From NCBI GenBank assembly GCA_002440085.1, contig DJRM01000073.1:1-26095 (forward strand): 26,095 nucleotides of DNA, read 5' to 3'. The notes under the pieces were generated by a model. That model was not told where the DNA came from. It saw only the letters and a list, made by a program, of their open reading frames with translations, and did no database searches. The position numbers and the translations under genes are program-made. The DNA is from Bacteroidales bacterium UBA6360. GTDB taxonomy: Bacteria > Bacteroidota > Bacteroidia > Bacteroidales > UBA932. Shown in pieces: positions 1 through 7,872 of the stretch (within the stretch, counting starts at the first letter, position 1; each line of letters begins with the position of its first letter).

Positions 1-141
1 CAGCGCAACGCCGCAGATCGCCATTCCTGGGCGCAAAATTCAAATAAGAGGATGAGATGCAAGGCGCGCAAGGTATTTGAACCGCAGCAACCTTTCGGTT
101 GTGAGGATTCAAATTATCGCAGCGCAACGCCGCAGATCGCC
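1..141. repeat. 22-bp direct repeat, two copies with 119-bp period
   Basis: Bases 1-22 and 120-141 are identical. Each starts cagcgcaacg and ends cagatcgcc. The left copy begins at the window edge, so it may be the end of a longer unit and the array may continue to the left. The sequence between the copies holds the left arm of the inverted repeat described separately. Two copies with an unequal, structured spacer do not make a CRISPR array. The arrangement fits a family of intergenic structured repeats, but membership cannot be tested from one window. Confidence 0.8.
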
Positions 142-160
142 TCTTATTTGGATTTTGACG
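32..160. repeat. Long imperfect inverted repeat (hairpin) at the 3' end of the DUF3078 gene
   Basis: The left arm 32-51 pairs with 140-160. The core caaataagagg (41-51) is an exact 11-bp reverse complement of 140-150. Pairing then continues outward with one G-T wobble (40/151) and one bulged base (158). Inside the loop there is a second 7-bp stem (75-81 with 108-114) and a 5-bp stem (88-92 with 97-101) closed by tttc. The right arm contains the TAA stop (144-146) and last codons of the DUF3078 gene. In that gene's mRNA the whole unit would form a hairpin of about 130 nt. A role in termination, mRNA stability or mobility is inference. Confidence 0.7.
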
Positions 161-1397
161 CGATGGTGTATGTAAATCCGAAGGAGATAGACTCAGCGAA
201 CTGCAGTCCGCGCTTTACCATAACCTTCTCCCCAGTAACTGCGTCAATCACTTCCTTGCCGTTTTCCTCCTTCACTTTGAAGACATTGGTGTCGTAGATC
301 ATGTTGGTAGTCACGGTGAGGGCAAAATACTTCGCGAGCTTCCAGTCAAACTTGTTGTCCCAGTTGAAACGGATGTTCGGATTATACTTGCCGTTGTCCT
401 TCTTGCTCAGATAGTCGGTGAAAAGGACAATCTGTGAGGTGTACTTGAAATTGTCGTTGATGTTCACCTTAAAGTCCGTCTTGAGCTGGGCACCGAACTG
501 GAAGAGAGCCGGCTTGTAGGCCGAACCGTTACTCAGAGCATTGCCGAAGCGCACATATTCATCATACGCAGTCTTGTCCTCACCGGTAAGGGAGGCTATC
601 GCTTCTGGCGTCAAGTCCTTAAACCTTGTCCGCGCAGCCTCGTAATTATCCATACCATCGGTGTAAGCCTTATCGAGTTTCATTCCGTAAGCCTTACGGA
701 ACTGACTGTCAGTCACCACTGTAAAACCACCTGTAAGCGGAGCGAAGCTGACAGAAACCCAATTTGCCGGATTCCAGTCAAGACCGAGCGCCAATGTAGT
801 GTAGGCAGGTGACAGTAAACCGGACTTCGGCTTACGGGCATTCTGCCAGGCTTTTGTTTGGTCCTTCTTGGAAAGCCCCTCAAGGGTAGCATCCGTGCCG
901 AACCACTCGGTCACCTGTGCTGCGGACGGTGTCGGATAGTCATATCCCTTGGCGAACTGGCTCTTGAAGTCGAAGTTCGCGGAAGCATAAAGCTGCTCGT
1001 GAATCCTGTGTCCCCACTTGCTCTCAAGATAGATTCGGTCGTTGCTCTTCTGAAAAAGCGGCTTTGAAGAGGCGTAGAGCAGTCCGAACTCCAGCTGGAG
1101 ACGGTTGTTCCAGAACATCTTGTCCTTCTTCCAGTTCGCATTGCCGTCGGCGTAACCCTTGAGCGTGAAGGTGTTGTCTCCACCGGCAGCCCAGTTCGTG
1201 AGGCTCGTCTGCCCCACATTTATCTGGGTCGTGAGCGAATTTGTCCAATAGTTCGGCTTTTTCGGCTTGGCTTCCTGAACCGGAGCGGACGCAAACGCGG
1301 CTGCGGCTTCCTGTGCGGCCTTCTGCACGTCATCCTGAGCTGAAGCGGTGAACGCCGTAAGCGCCATCATCACGATGGCAACAAATGTTTTTTTCAT
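144..1397 (-). CDS. DUF3078 family outer-membrane protein
   Basis: This is a probable outer-membrane beta-barrel of the DUF3078 family, 417 aa, of unknown function. A typical signal peptide (residues 1-20, ending TASAQ) precedes a short Ala/Lys linker. The mature part starts with NYWTNSL and a VGQTSLTNWAAGGDNT motif, which I recall as the family hallmark, followed by alternating aromatic strands. It ends with a barrel-like SFGFTYTIASKSK. I chose the ATG at 1397 because MKKTFVAIV begins the signal peptide; an in-frame ATG at 1412 would add only MCVDD. It lies 16 nt downstream of proS and is probably co-transcribed with it. The last codons and stop lie inside the terminal inverted repeat. Confidence 0.85.
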   Translation of the reverse strand: MKKTFVAIVMMALTAFTASAQDDVQKAAQEAAAAFASAPVQEAKPKKPNYWTNSLTTQINVGQTSLTNWAAGGDNTFTLKGYADGNANWKKDKMFWNNRLQLEFGLLYASSKPLFQKSNDRIYLESKWGHRIHEQLYASANFDFKSQFAKGYDYPTPSAAQVTEWFGTDATLEGLSKKDQTKAWQNARKPKSGLLSPAYTTLALGLDWNPANWVSVSFAPLTGGFTVVTDSQFRKAYGMKLDKAYTDGMDNYEAARTRFKDLTPEAIASLTGEDKTAYDEYVRFGNALSNGSAYKPALFQFGAQLKTDFKVNINDNFKYTSQIVLFTDYLSKKDNGKYNPNIRFNWDNKFDWKLAKYFALTVTTNMIYDTNVFKVKEENGKEVIDAVTGEKVMVKRGLQFAESISFGFTYTIASKSK

Positions 1398-1413
1398 ATC
1401 GTCAACACACAAA

Positions 1414-2892
1414 CTAATAAGAAATTGAGAATATCACCCTGCGGTGCGAAGGCTTGCCGGTGTAGATGCACCTGCCCTCCTCCTCGCAGACATAGCTGTC
1501 AATCGGGATGCAGCGTATGGTGGCCTTGGTCTCCTCCTTGATGCGCTCCTCGGTCTCTGTCGTGCCGTCCCAGTGGCAGAGCAGGAAGCCGCCCTTCTTG
1601 ATTTCTTCCTTGAACTCGTCCCAGGAGTCAACCTTGCGCACATTAGCGTCACGGAACGCGAGAGCCTTTTTATACATATTCTCCTGAATGTCCTTCAGCA
1701 GCTGTTCGATGTGAGCGGAGACCCCTTCCTGAGAAATCGAAGCCTTCTCCAGAGTGTCCCTGCGGGCAATCTCAAGCGTGCCGGCGGCGAGGTCACGCGG
1801 ACCCATCGCGATGCGCACCGGAACTCCCTTGAGCTCCCACTCGGCGAACTTGAAGCCCGGGCGCAGGGTGTCGCGGTCGTCAATCTTCACGCTCACGCCG
1901 TCCTTCTCAAGTTCAGCCTTAATCTGAGACATCCTTTCAATAATTGCATTGTGCTCATCCTCAGTCTTATAGATAGGCACCATAACCACCTGAATCGGAG
2001 CGAGTGCCGGAGGAAGGACAAGGCCGTTGTCGTCGCCGTGAGCCATGATGAGCGCTCCCATAAGACGGGTGGAAACGCCCCATGAAGTGGCCCATACATA
2101 CTCCTGCTTGCCCTCCTTGTTGGTGAACTGGACGTTGAACGCCTTCGCGAAATTCTGACCGAGGAAGTGCGAGGTTCCCGCCTGAAGAGCCTTTCCGTCC
2201 TGCATCATGGCCTCAATCGTGAGAGTGTCAAGCGCACCGGCAAACCTCTCGTTAGGAGACTTGTGCCCCACGACAACCGGAAGCGCCATGGTGTTGCGGG
2301 CGAAATCCGCATACACGCCCACCATCTTCTGTGCCTCCTGCTCGGCCTCCTCGCGGGTTGCGTGAGCAGTGTGACCCTCTTGCCAGAGGAATTCGGCCGT
2401 GCGGAGGAAAAGCCTGGTTCTCATCTCCCAGCGCACGACATTAGCCCACTGGTTGCAGAGGATAGGAAGATCTCTCCAGGAGGTAATCCACCCCTTGTAC
2501 GTGTTCCAGATGATGGTCTCGGAAGTCGGACGGACAATGAGCTCCTCCTCAAGCTTCGCGGACGGATCGACCACAACGCCGTTTCCGTTCGGATCCTTCA
2601 TGAGACGGTGGTGCGTCACCACGGCGCACTCCTTCGCGAACCCTTCCACATGCTCGGCTTCCCTGCTGAGGAAAGACTTCGGGATGAAGAGCGGGAAATA
2701 TGCGTTCTGGTGCCCCGTGTCCTTGAACATCTTGTCCAAAGTATGCTGCATCTTCTCCCAAATCGCATAGCCGTATGGTTTTATGACCATACAGCCCCTT
2801 ACAGCGGAGCGCTCCGCCAGATCAGCCTTAACCACAAGGTCGTCATACCACTGCGAGTAATTCTCCGACCTTTTTGTAACTTCCTTTGCCAT
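1414..2892 (-). CDS. proS: Prolyl-tRNA synthetase, archaeal/eukaryal type
   Basis: This cytoplasmic enzyme charges tRNA-Pro with proline using ATP. It is 492 aa, the usual length for the short ProRS found in Bacteroidota, which lacks the INS editing domain of the E. coli type. Class II signatures are visible: RPTSE (121-125), motif 2 RTAEFLWQEGHTAH (164-177), and a motif 3 region around STRLMGALIMAHGDDNG (274-290) followed by LVLPP. An anticodon-binding domain follows from about 298. The C-terminal domain carries CEEEGRC and ends in the GKPS...SY type tail. The start at 2892 gives MAKEVTKRSENYSQWY, as expected. The gene is divergent from the 3082 lipoprotein gene and is followed at 16 nt by the DUF3078 gene. 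Confidence 0.97.
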   Translation of the reverse strand: MAKEVTKRSENYSQWYDDLVVKADLAERSAVRGCMVIKPYGYAIWEKMQHTLDKMFKDTGHQNAYFPLFIPKSFLSREAEHVEGFAKECAVVTHHRLMKDPNGNGVVVDPSAKLEEELIVRPTSETIIWNTYKGWITSWRDLPILCNQWANVVRWEMRTRLFLRTAEFLWQEGHTAHATREEAEQEAQKMVGVYADFARNTMALPVVVGHKSPNERFAGALDTLTIEAMMQDGKALQAGTSHFLGQNFAKAFNVQFTNKEGKQEYVWATSWGVSTRLMGALIMAHGDDNGLVLPPALAPIQVVMVPIYKTEDEHNAIIERMSQIKAELEKDGVSVKIDDRDTLRPGFKFAEWELKGVPVRIAMGPRDLAAGTLEIARRDTLEKASISQEGVSAHIEQLLKDIQENMYKKALAFRDANVRKVDSWDEFKEEIKKGGFLLCHWDGTTETEERIKEETKATIRCIPIDSYVCEEEGRCIYTGKPSHRRVIFSISY

Positions 2893-2997
2893 ATCTATAT
2901 ATCAATTTTGTTTTCCAATATTTTGCAGTATCCTCCGCACCTTTTGCGACGTTTTCGCATAAATCCGCATCTTTCAGTGGATTGTGCATATTGAATA

Positions 2998-3010
2998 GGT
3001 ATATTCTTTG
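2998..3010 (+). promoter_or_regulatory. Possible -7 promoter element for the plus-strand lipoprotein gene
   Basis: The 189-bp divergent intergenic region 2893-3081 must hold promoters for proS and for the plus-strand gene. The best plus-strand match is tattctttg (3002-3010), which resembles the Bacteroidota -7 element TAnnTTTG with one extra spacer base. An attg lies about 17-19 bases upstream. This is a weak match. I could not find a convincing element for proS on the other strand. Confidence 0.25.
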
Positions 3011-3081
3011 CAAGTCACACTCGGTTGCCGTATTCGACAACAACGGAATGCGGCGCGAAGTTAAGAAAAATATATGGATTT

Positions 3082-4395
3082 ATGACAAAACGGCTTTATA
3101 TATCAGGAGTGTCGGGAATCGTGGCGCTGGCGATATGCGGCGTCATGATGTCTTCCTGTGGAACTGCGGCGCAGACTGCAAGTCAGTATGACGGAATATA
3201 TTACACCCGGACGGAGAAAACGCCGTCCGCTGCGGACCTCGCGAAGAGCAAGGAGGAGACGGACGCGCTCGCCGAGCTGACAAAGACGACGATGCTTGAC
3301 GCACGTGACAGCACTGCGACCGCACAGACAACGGCCTCACAGGCACCGAAGACGCTCACGCTCAACCTTGAGGGAGCCAACGTCACGACGGTCTATGTGG
3401 ATCCGTTCATGGGCTTCGGATACAGCTATGCGTGGGCTCCGTACAGATACAATTGGGGAATCTACAGCCCGGTCTATTACGCCGGCTGGTACGATCCGTG
3501 GTTCTACGGAGGAAGATTCTATGACCCATGGATTTACGATTCATATTGGTATGGGCGATGGTACGGAGGCGCCTATTGGGCAGGATGGTATGACCCGTGG
3601 TACGGGCCGTGGAGAGACCCGTGGTACTATGACCACTATTGGTATCACCACCATCATCACCACTACTACGGGCATCACGACCCGTTCTTTGACGGTCCGG
3701 GATACGGACCTGGCGGCGGAGGGCCGATGCATTTCGGGGCGAGAGACAGCAGAAGCGGAATGTCAACAAGATACGCAACCAATCCTTCAACAAGAGGAGC
3801 GTCTGCAGCAGTGCGCAGCTCGGCATCATCAAGACAGGCGACGTCACGCGGAAGTTCTGTCAGCGGCGTGGCCCGCGCTTCACGTCCGGCGGCATCCCGC
3901 GCGACATCCGCATCCCGTTCATCGGCATCGGCACGAAACAGCGGAACGACAAGGACAAGAAACTCAAATGTCGTGAGCGTGGCTAGGCCATCCTCCACCC
4001 GGGGGACGTCATCCTCATCCGTGCGCACCGGCAACACGACATCTGGAGTCCGCGGAACGACATCAGGAACACGCCCGGCAACGTCATCTGCGGCACGCGG
4101 CACTTCCTCAAGCACAGGCTATAGCCGTCCATCTGGTTCATCCACAAGGAACACGACCTACAGCAGACCATCTTCAGGAAGCAGCTACAGGAGCAGTTCT
4201 TCAAGCTATGGGAGCAGTTCTTCCTCAAGAGGCTCAAGCAGCAGTTACTCCGGAAGCCGCAGCAGCTCAAGTTCAAACTACCGTTCGTCAAGCTCATCCC
4301 ACCGCAGTTCCGGTTCATCTTACGGCGGAAGCCACTCGTCTTCAAGCCATTCCGGCAGTCGCAGTTCGGGCAGCAGCCGATCTTCAAGACGGTAA
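3082..4395 (+). CDS. Low-complexity lipoprotein with Tyr/Trp-rich, His6 and Ser/Arg-rich segments
   Basis: Function unknown; 437 aa. The start at 3082 gives MTKRLYISG and a lipoprotein signal with lipobox MSSC (Cys26); an in-frame ATG at 3025 would put 19 residues before the signal and is unlikely. The modules are: an ordinary polar segment (27-100); a segment very rich in Tyr, Trp, Pro, Asp and Gly (about 104-188) with repeated YDPWxY units; six consecutive histidines (189-194) followed by HH; a Gly/Pro stretch (205-215); and a long Ser/Arg/Thr/Gly tail (about 220-437) that is almost certainly disordered. Similar aromatic-rich lipoproteins occur in Bacteroidales. It is followed at 77 nt by an OmpP1-type barrel gene on the same strand, so an envelope role is likely. 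Confidence 0.85.
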   Translation: MTKRLYISGVSGIVALAICGVMMSSCGTAAQTASQYDGIYYTRTEKTPSAADLAKSKEETDALAELTKTTMLDARDSTATAQTTASQAPKTLTLNLEGANVTTVYVDPFMGFGYSYAWAPYRYNWGIYSPVYYAGWYDPWFYGGRFYDPWIYDSYWYGRWYGGAYWAGWYDPWYGPWRDPWYYDHYWYHHHHHHYYGHHDPFFDGPGYGPGGGGPMHFGARDSRSGMSTRYATNPSTRGASAAVRSSASSRQATSRGSSVSGVARASRPAASRATSASRSSASARNSGTTRTRNSNVVSVARPSSTRGTSSSSVRTGNTTSGVRGTTSGTRPATSSAARGTSSSTGYSRPSGSSTRNTTYSRPSSGSSYRSSSSSYGSSSSSRGSSSSYSGSRSSSSSNYRSSSSSHRSSGSSYGGSHSSSSHSGSRSSGSSRSSRR

Positions 4396-4472
4396 TTCTT
4401 AATGAACTCCTGTTCGAGTCAGAATACTTGCAGAACTTTGATTATTCATGAATTAATTAAACTGAAAATAAT

Positions 4473-6119
4473 ATGAAAAAATTAGTGTTGACGGCGGCAG
4501 TTCTCGGCATCGGGTTCTCGGCAACGGCTCAGAACTATACGGACGGACTGCGGTTCAGTGAAAACGAATATGAGGGAACGGCAAGGACCATGGCCATGGG
4601 AAACGCCTTCACTGCCCTCGGCGGAGATATGGGGTCGCTCGGAATCAACCCTGCCGGCTCGGCAGTGGCAAGGCACTCGCAGTTCACGGTCAGTCCGGGA
4701 ATGAACATATCCATAGCACGGGTTCAGGGAGAAGTTCTCAACGACGGTTCCGTCGGGTTCGGAACGAAACTCCAGAACGACAAGAGCAGGTTCAGCATGC
4801 CGAATCTCGGAGGGATGATAAACTTCAACACAGGCAGGTCACGCGGACTGAAGAACTGGTCCATGGGATTCGTGGTGAACAACACCCGCAGCTACAACGA
4901 GGACATCATTGCGCGCGGTCTCAACACGAGGACTTCCGCTTTCGGAGAAATGGCTGCAAGGGCGCAGTACTGGTGCAAATACGCCCCAGATGACTTCAAT
5001 GGCGACAACGTATACGACAACATTGGAGACTATGACCTTGTCAGCGCGTTCCGTGCGGGGGCGATTGCCGGAACCACTTTCACAAACGGAAAGAACGCAT
5101 TCGTCGGAGTGACGGAAAATAGTACTGCGGATGGCAGAATCGGGATAGGCGAGCATGGACTGAACCAGAATTTCGGACAGACAATTTCCGGAGCAAAATC
5201 GGACTTCGTCTACAACCTTGCATTCAATGTCTCTGACGTGTTCTTCTTCGGAGCAAACATCGGAGTCACGACCATAAATTACAATTCCAACGAGTTCCTC
5301 AGGGAAGACGCTGTTGACATAGACGACGTAAAGATAGACTTCGGAGAGAGCGGCTCCACATATTTTTCCTCCGCGAAAAAGACATACAGCTACAGGGCTG
5401 ACGGAACCGGAGTCTACGGAAAGTTCGGGTTCATACTGACCCCGTGGAGAGGCCTCAGACTCGGGGCAGCCATCCAGACTCCGACATCATACACGATAAG
5501 GGAAAGGATTGGCTATTCCAGCGAGGCAAAGTTCGAGGACCCGAAGTTCAACGGCAGCGACTCCGCCCCAGTCAGCAAATATGAGTACGACTTCAAGGCT
5601 CCGCTCCGTGCCAACTTCGGCGTGGCATACACATTCGGGAAGTTCGGAATCGTCAGCGCCGACTACGAGCTCAGCAACTACAGAAAGATGTATTTCAGCG
5701 TTCCTGACACATCCGACAACAGCGAGTTTGACGATGCGAACAACGGGATTTATGACCTCTGCGGTGTGCAGCACTATCTCCGCCTCGGAGCGGAAGTGAA
5801 ACCTGCCGAGTGGTTCTCGGTACGCGCGGGCTACACCCTGAAGACGACCGGACAGACCTACGAATATGACGGGGACAGCCTCGTGAAGGCTCCGGCCCAG
5901 AACGTTCAGACGGCATCCTTCGGATTCGGGTTCAGCAGCGGCGCCTTCTTCGCAGACTTTGCAGCCGTGGGCTATTTCTATCCGACACAGTACATCATGC
6001 CTTACGGCAACTACGACTACGCGGACGACACCCACCGCAGCCTTACGACCGAATCCCCGATAATCCGCTACCGTCGGAATCTTGTCAAGGTAGTGGCGAC
6101 GTTAGGAGTGAGGTTCTAA
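4473..6119 (+). CDS. OmpP1/FadL (TodX)-type outer-membrane transport protein
   Basis: This is an outer-membrane beta-barrel of 548 aa, a type often annotated as hemin receptor in Bacteroidales. A cleavable signal peptide (1-19, ending FSATAQ) is followed by the family signature around ARTMAMGNAFTALGGD (37-52) and SLGINPAG (55-62). Many amphipathic aromatic strands follow, and the protein ends in VVATLGVRF with a C-terminal Phe typical of barrels. FadL-family proteins move hydrophobic small molecules across the outer membrane; the ligand here is not evident. The preceding lipoprotein gene on the same strand may be a partner. The stop TAA (6117-6119) overlaps the stop of the convergent GH27 gene. 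Confidence 0.88.
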   Translation: MKKLVLTAAVLGIGFSATAQNYTDGLRFSENEYEGTARTMAMGNAFTALGGDMGSLGINPAGSAVARHSQFTVSPGMNISIARVQGEVLNDGSVGFGTKLQNDKSRFSMPNLGGMINFNTGRSRGLKNWSMGFVVNNTRSYNEDIIARGLNTRTSAFGEMAARAQYWCKYAPDDFNGDNVYDNIGDYDLVSAFRAGAIAGTTFTNGKNAFVGVTENSTADGRIGIGEHGLNQNFGQTISGAKSDFVYNLAFNVSDVFFFGANIGVTTINYNSNEFLREDAVDIDDVKIDFGESGSTYFSSAKKTYSYRADGTGVYGKFGFILTPWRGLRLGAAIQTPTSYTIRERIGYSSEAKFEDPKFNGSDSAPVSKYEYDFKAPLRANFGVAYTFGKFGIVSADYELSNYRKMYFSVPDTSDNSEFDDANNGIYDLCGVQHYLRLGAEVKPAEWFSVRAGYTLKTTGQTYEYDGDSLVKAPAQNVQTASFGFGFSSGAFFADFAAVGYFYPTQYIMPYGNYDYADDTHRSLTTESPIIRYRRNLVKVVATLGVRF

Positions 6120-7747
6120 AGCGCCTGCAAAGAGATTAGGCGAATACAATCAAACTGAGCATTTGAAGAGGTGACGCGACAAATCCTGATATCGTTGTCA
6201 CCTTTTTTCATGCGCGTGACAACCGGTATTTCAATGAACGCTCCATCCGTAGCCGGTGAGGACACCGGATAGGATTTGCCGTTGACAACAAGTTCAAAAT
6301 CTGCGGCATCGGGAGTGGAAAGACGGACTTTGACAACGTAATTACCACCGCTCCTGCGGTAAATGTTATCCCATTCAAGATAATTGCTGTCAGAGCCGCC
6401 GAGGTTCGTCGTGACAGCACGTCCCGAGGCGCCCTCGACTTGGATATACTTCATCCCTGTACCGGCAATGTCAGTAAAGTCGGGGCAATAGCCCCATTCT
6501 GCCTCATAGAGAACCGGTTCGGAACGACGGCCCTCAATTTTGAGAATTTTCGCGGAATGAGGCTGAAGAGTCATCCGGAGCGTGTCACAGGACGGCATAT
6601 CAGTCCGCCGGTTCAGGTCACGGACTTTCATCTCTCCCGCAAATTCAAATGTTGCAGCAGGAACACAGAACACTGCCTCCTTTTCAGCAGGATTGTAGAG
6701 AGCCACAGCCCGTGTTTTCCCGTGACGCGAAAGAATATCCTTTGCAAGGACATAGGTTTCGCCTTCATGCTGCACGACATGAGCCTGAAGACCGAGAGGA
6801 TCCTGGTTCACGGCTATGAGTTCCGGATTGGTGATGATGCGCATGGTTTCCTCCGGGACATATTCGAGGTCACAGCCGACGAGCAGAGGCGAGGCCATTA
6901 TGCACCACATCCCGAAATGGGCCTCTTCCTCCGTGTAGGTCAGCGACTTGCCAAGCCCCTCCCGGGCAAACAGCGAGGGCTTGATGTTATAGCCGACGAC
7001 GAGCATGTCCATGTCGTTGTAGTGACCGTCACGGGCGTATGCCGAGAGATACATATTTCTCCGGACTATACGTTTTACGGCAGGCCAGTTTGCCGTCACG
7101 TCAAGTGACATTCGCCAAGAATCACCCGCCTCCGCGACCCAAGTACCCGGATAGGCCCAGCGGCATACGTTAATGTCTATATGCCGTCCGGCCACACTGT
7201 CAATCACATGCCGAAGTTCAGTATAGCGTTCCCGGACGTCAAGCCCCATCTCCTGCCCGCCGCAGAAGTCGATTTTGATGAAGTCGAAGTTCCAGTTTCG
7301 GAAGCACTGCTCAGCATCCTGAACGTCATGTCCCCAAAGTCCGGCCCCGCGTCCGTTCCCGTCACCGCTCCAGATCAGGCCGCATGTGTTCATCCCCCCG
7401 TCGGAATAGATGCCGGCTCTGAGTCCGAGGGAATGGATGTGATCCACGATGGCTCTCATCCCCTCTGATCCGCTTGGGAACCGCTCCGGATGCGGAATCA
7501 TATAACCGAGAGAATCTCGATAGCCGAAATAACCGTCATCGATGTTGATGTTGCGATAGCCCGCCTCACGGAGCCCGAGTTCAACAAAAAGATCCGCCTG
7601 ACGAACAATCAGCGAATCGGAAATGTTAATCTGAAAAGCATTCCACGAACTCCAGCCCATAAGAGGCGGACGCACCGCATTCTGCCGCGTGCAAGCGATT
7701 GACGCAAACAGAGCCAATGATGCCGCGAAATGTACTATCTTCTTCAT
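6116..7747 (-). CDS. GH27 alpha-galactosidase with C-terminal CBM6/35-like module
   Basis: A secreted glycosidase predicted to remove terminal alpha-linked galactose; 543 aa. A signal peptide with a possible lipobox (SIAC, Cys19) precedes the GH27 barrel. The barrel carries MGWSSWN (30-36), NINIDDGYF (67-74), the nucleophile motif FIKIDFCGG with Asp160, and the acid/base region SWRMSLDV with Asp216. The barrel continues through EEAHFGMWCIMASPLLVGCDL, and a beta-sandwich follows to about 405. Residues 410-543 (LYEAEWGY...YLEWDNIYRR...) look like a CBM6/CBM35-type carbohydrate-binding module. The gene follows the PUL operon on the same strand beyond a stem-loop, so it may be read through or have its own promoter. 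GH27 also contains other alpha-specificities (alpha-GalNAc, beta-arabinose), so the sugar is inferred. Confidence 0.92.
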   Translation of the reverse strand: MKKIVHFAASLALFASIACTRQNAVRPPLMGWSSWNAFQINISDSLIVRQADLFVELGLREAGYRNINIDDGYFGYRDSLGYMIPHPERFPSGSEGMRAIVDHIHSLGLRAGIYSDGGMNTCGLIWSGDGNGRGAGLWGHDVQDAEQCFRNWNFDFIKIDFCGGQEMGLDVRERYTELRHVIDSVAGRHIDINVCRWAYPGTWVAEAGDSWRMSLDVTANWPAVKRIVRRNMYLSAYARDGHYNDMDMLVVGYNIKPSLFAREGLGKSLTYTEEEAHFGMWCIMASPLLVGCDLEYVPEETMRIITNPELIAVNQDPLGLQAHVVQHEGETYVLAKDILSRHGKTRAVALYNPAEKEAVFCVPAATFEFAGEMKVRDLNRRTDMPSCDTLRMTLQPHSAKILKIEGRRSEPVLYEAEWGYCPDFTDIAGTGMKYIQVEGASGRAVTTNLGGSDSNYLEWDNIYRRSGGNYVVKVRLSTPDAADFELVVNGKSYPVSSPATDGAFIEIPVVTRMKKGDNDIRICRVTSSNAQFDCIRLISLQAL

Positions 7748-7791
7748 ACCAAGTAATTTGTCATTCTATTATCATCAATATTCCCCTTTTT

Positions 7792-7821
7792 GCCTCCGGA
7801 GGAAAATAAAGCCCCGGAGGC
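7792..7821 (-). other. Alternative stem-loop overlapping the terminator
   Basis: Bases 7792-7799 (gcctccgg) are an exact reverse complement of 7814-7821 (ccggaggc), with a 14-base loop. This stem shares bases 7814-7817 with the terminator stem at 7809-7840, so the two cannot form together. On the minus strand it is not followed by a T run, so it is not itself a terminator. Whether it acts as an antiterminator is unknown. Confidence 0.35.
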
Positions 7822-7840
7822 TTCAATGCTGCCGGGGCTT
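7809..7840 (-). terminator. Rho-independent-like terminator after the PUL operon
   Basis: A perfect 9-bp stem, aagccccgg (7809-7817) with ccggggctt (7832-7840), has a 14-base loop. On the minus strand it is followed by TTATTTTCC, a modest T-rich tail. It lies 33 nt past the stop of the last FISUMP gene and about 60 nt before the GH27 start, so it probably ends or reduces transcription from the long operon. Confidence 0.75.
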
Positions 7841-7872
7841 CGTGGCGTCAATTTTGTTATCGGCTATTGGGT

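Noticed and set aside
60..118. Possible tRNA-like or small RNA fold
   Set aside because: There are stems, but no cloverleaf, no consistent T-loop or acceptor pairing and no CCA-proximal structure. The fold belongs to the repeat hairpin.
1..141. CRISPR-like direct repeats at the left edge
   Set aside because: There are only two copies, the spacing is 97 bases, and the spacer folds as part of an inverted repeat. No cas genes are present.
2167..2994. Plus-strand open frame overlapping proS and the intergenic region
   Set aside because: Most of it is antisense to conserved proS motifs, and the protein has no recognisable features.
4444..4453. Perfect palindrome attcatgaat before the OmpP1-type gene
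   Set aside because: A 10-bp AT-rich palindrome occurs often by chance, it has no second copy nearby, and no regulator is encoded in the window.
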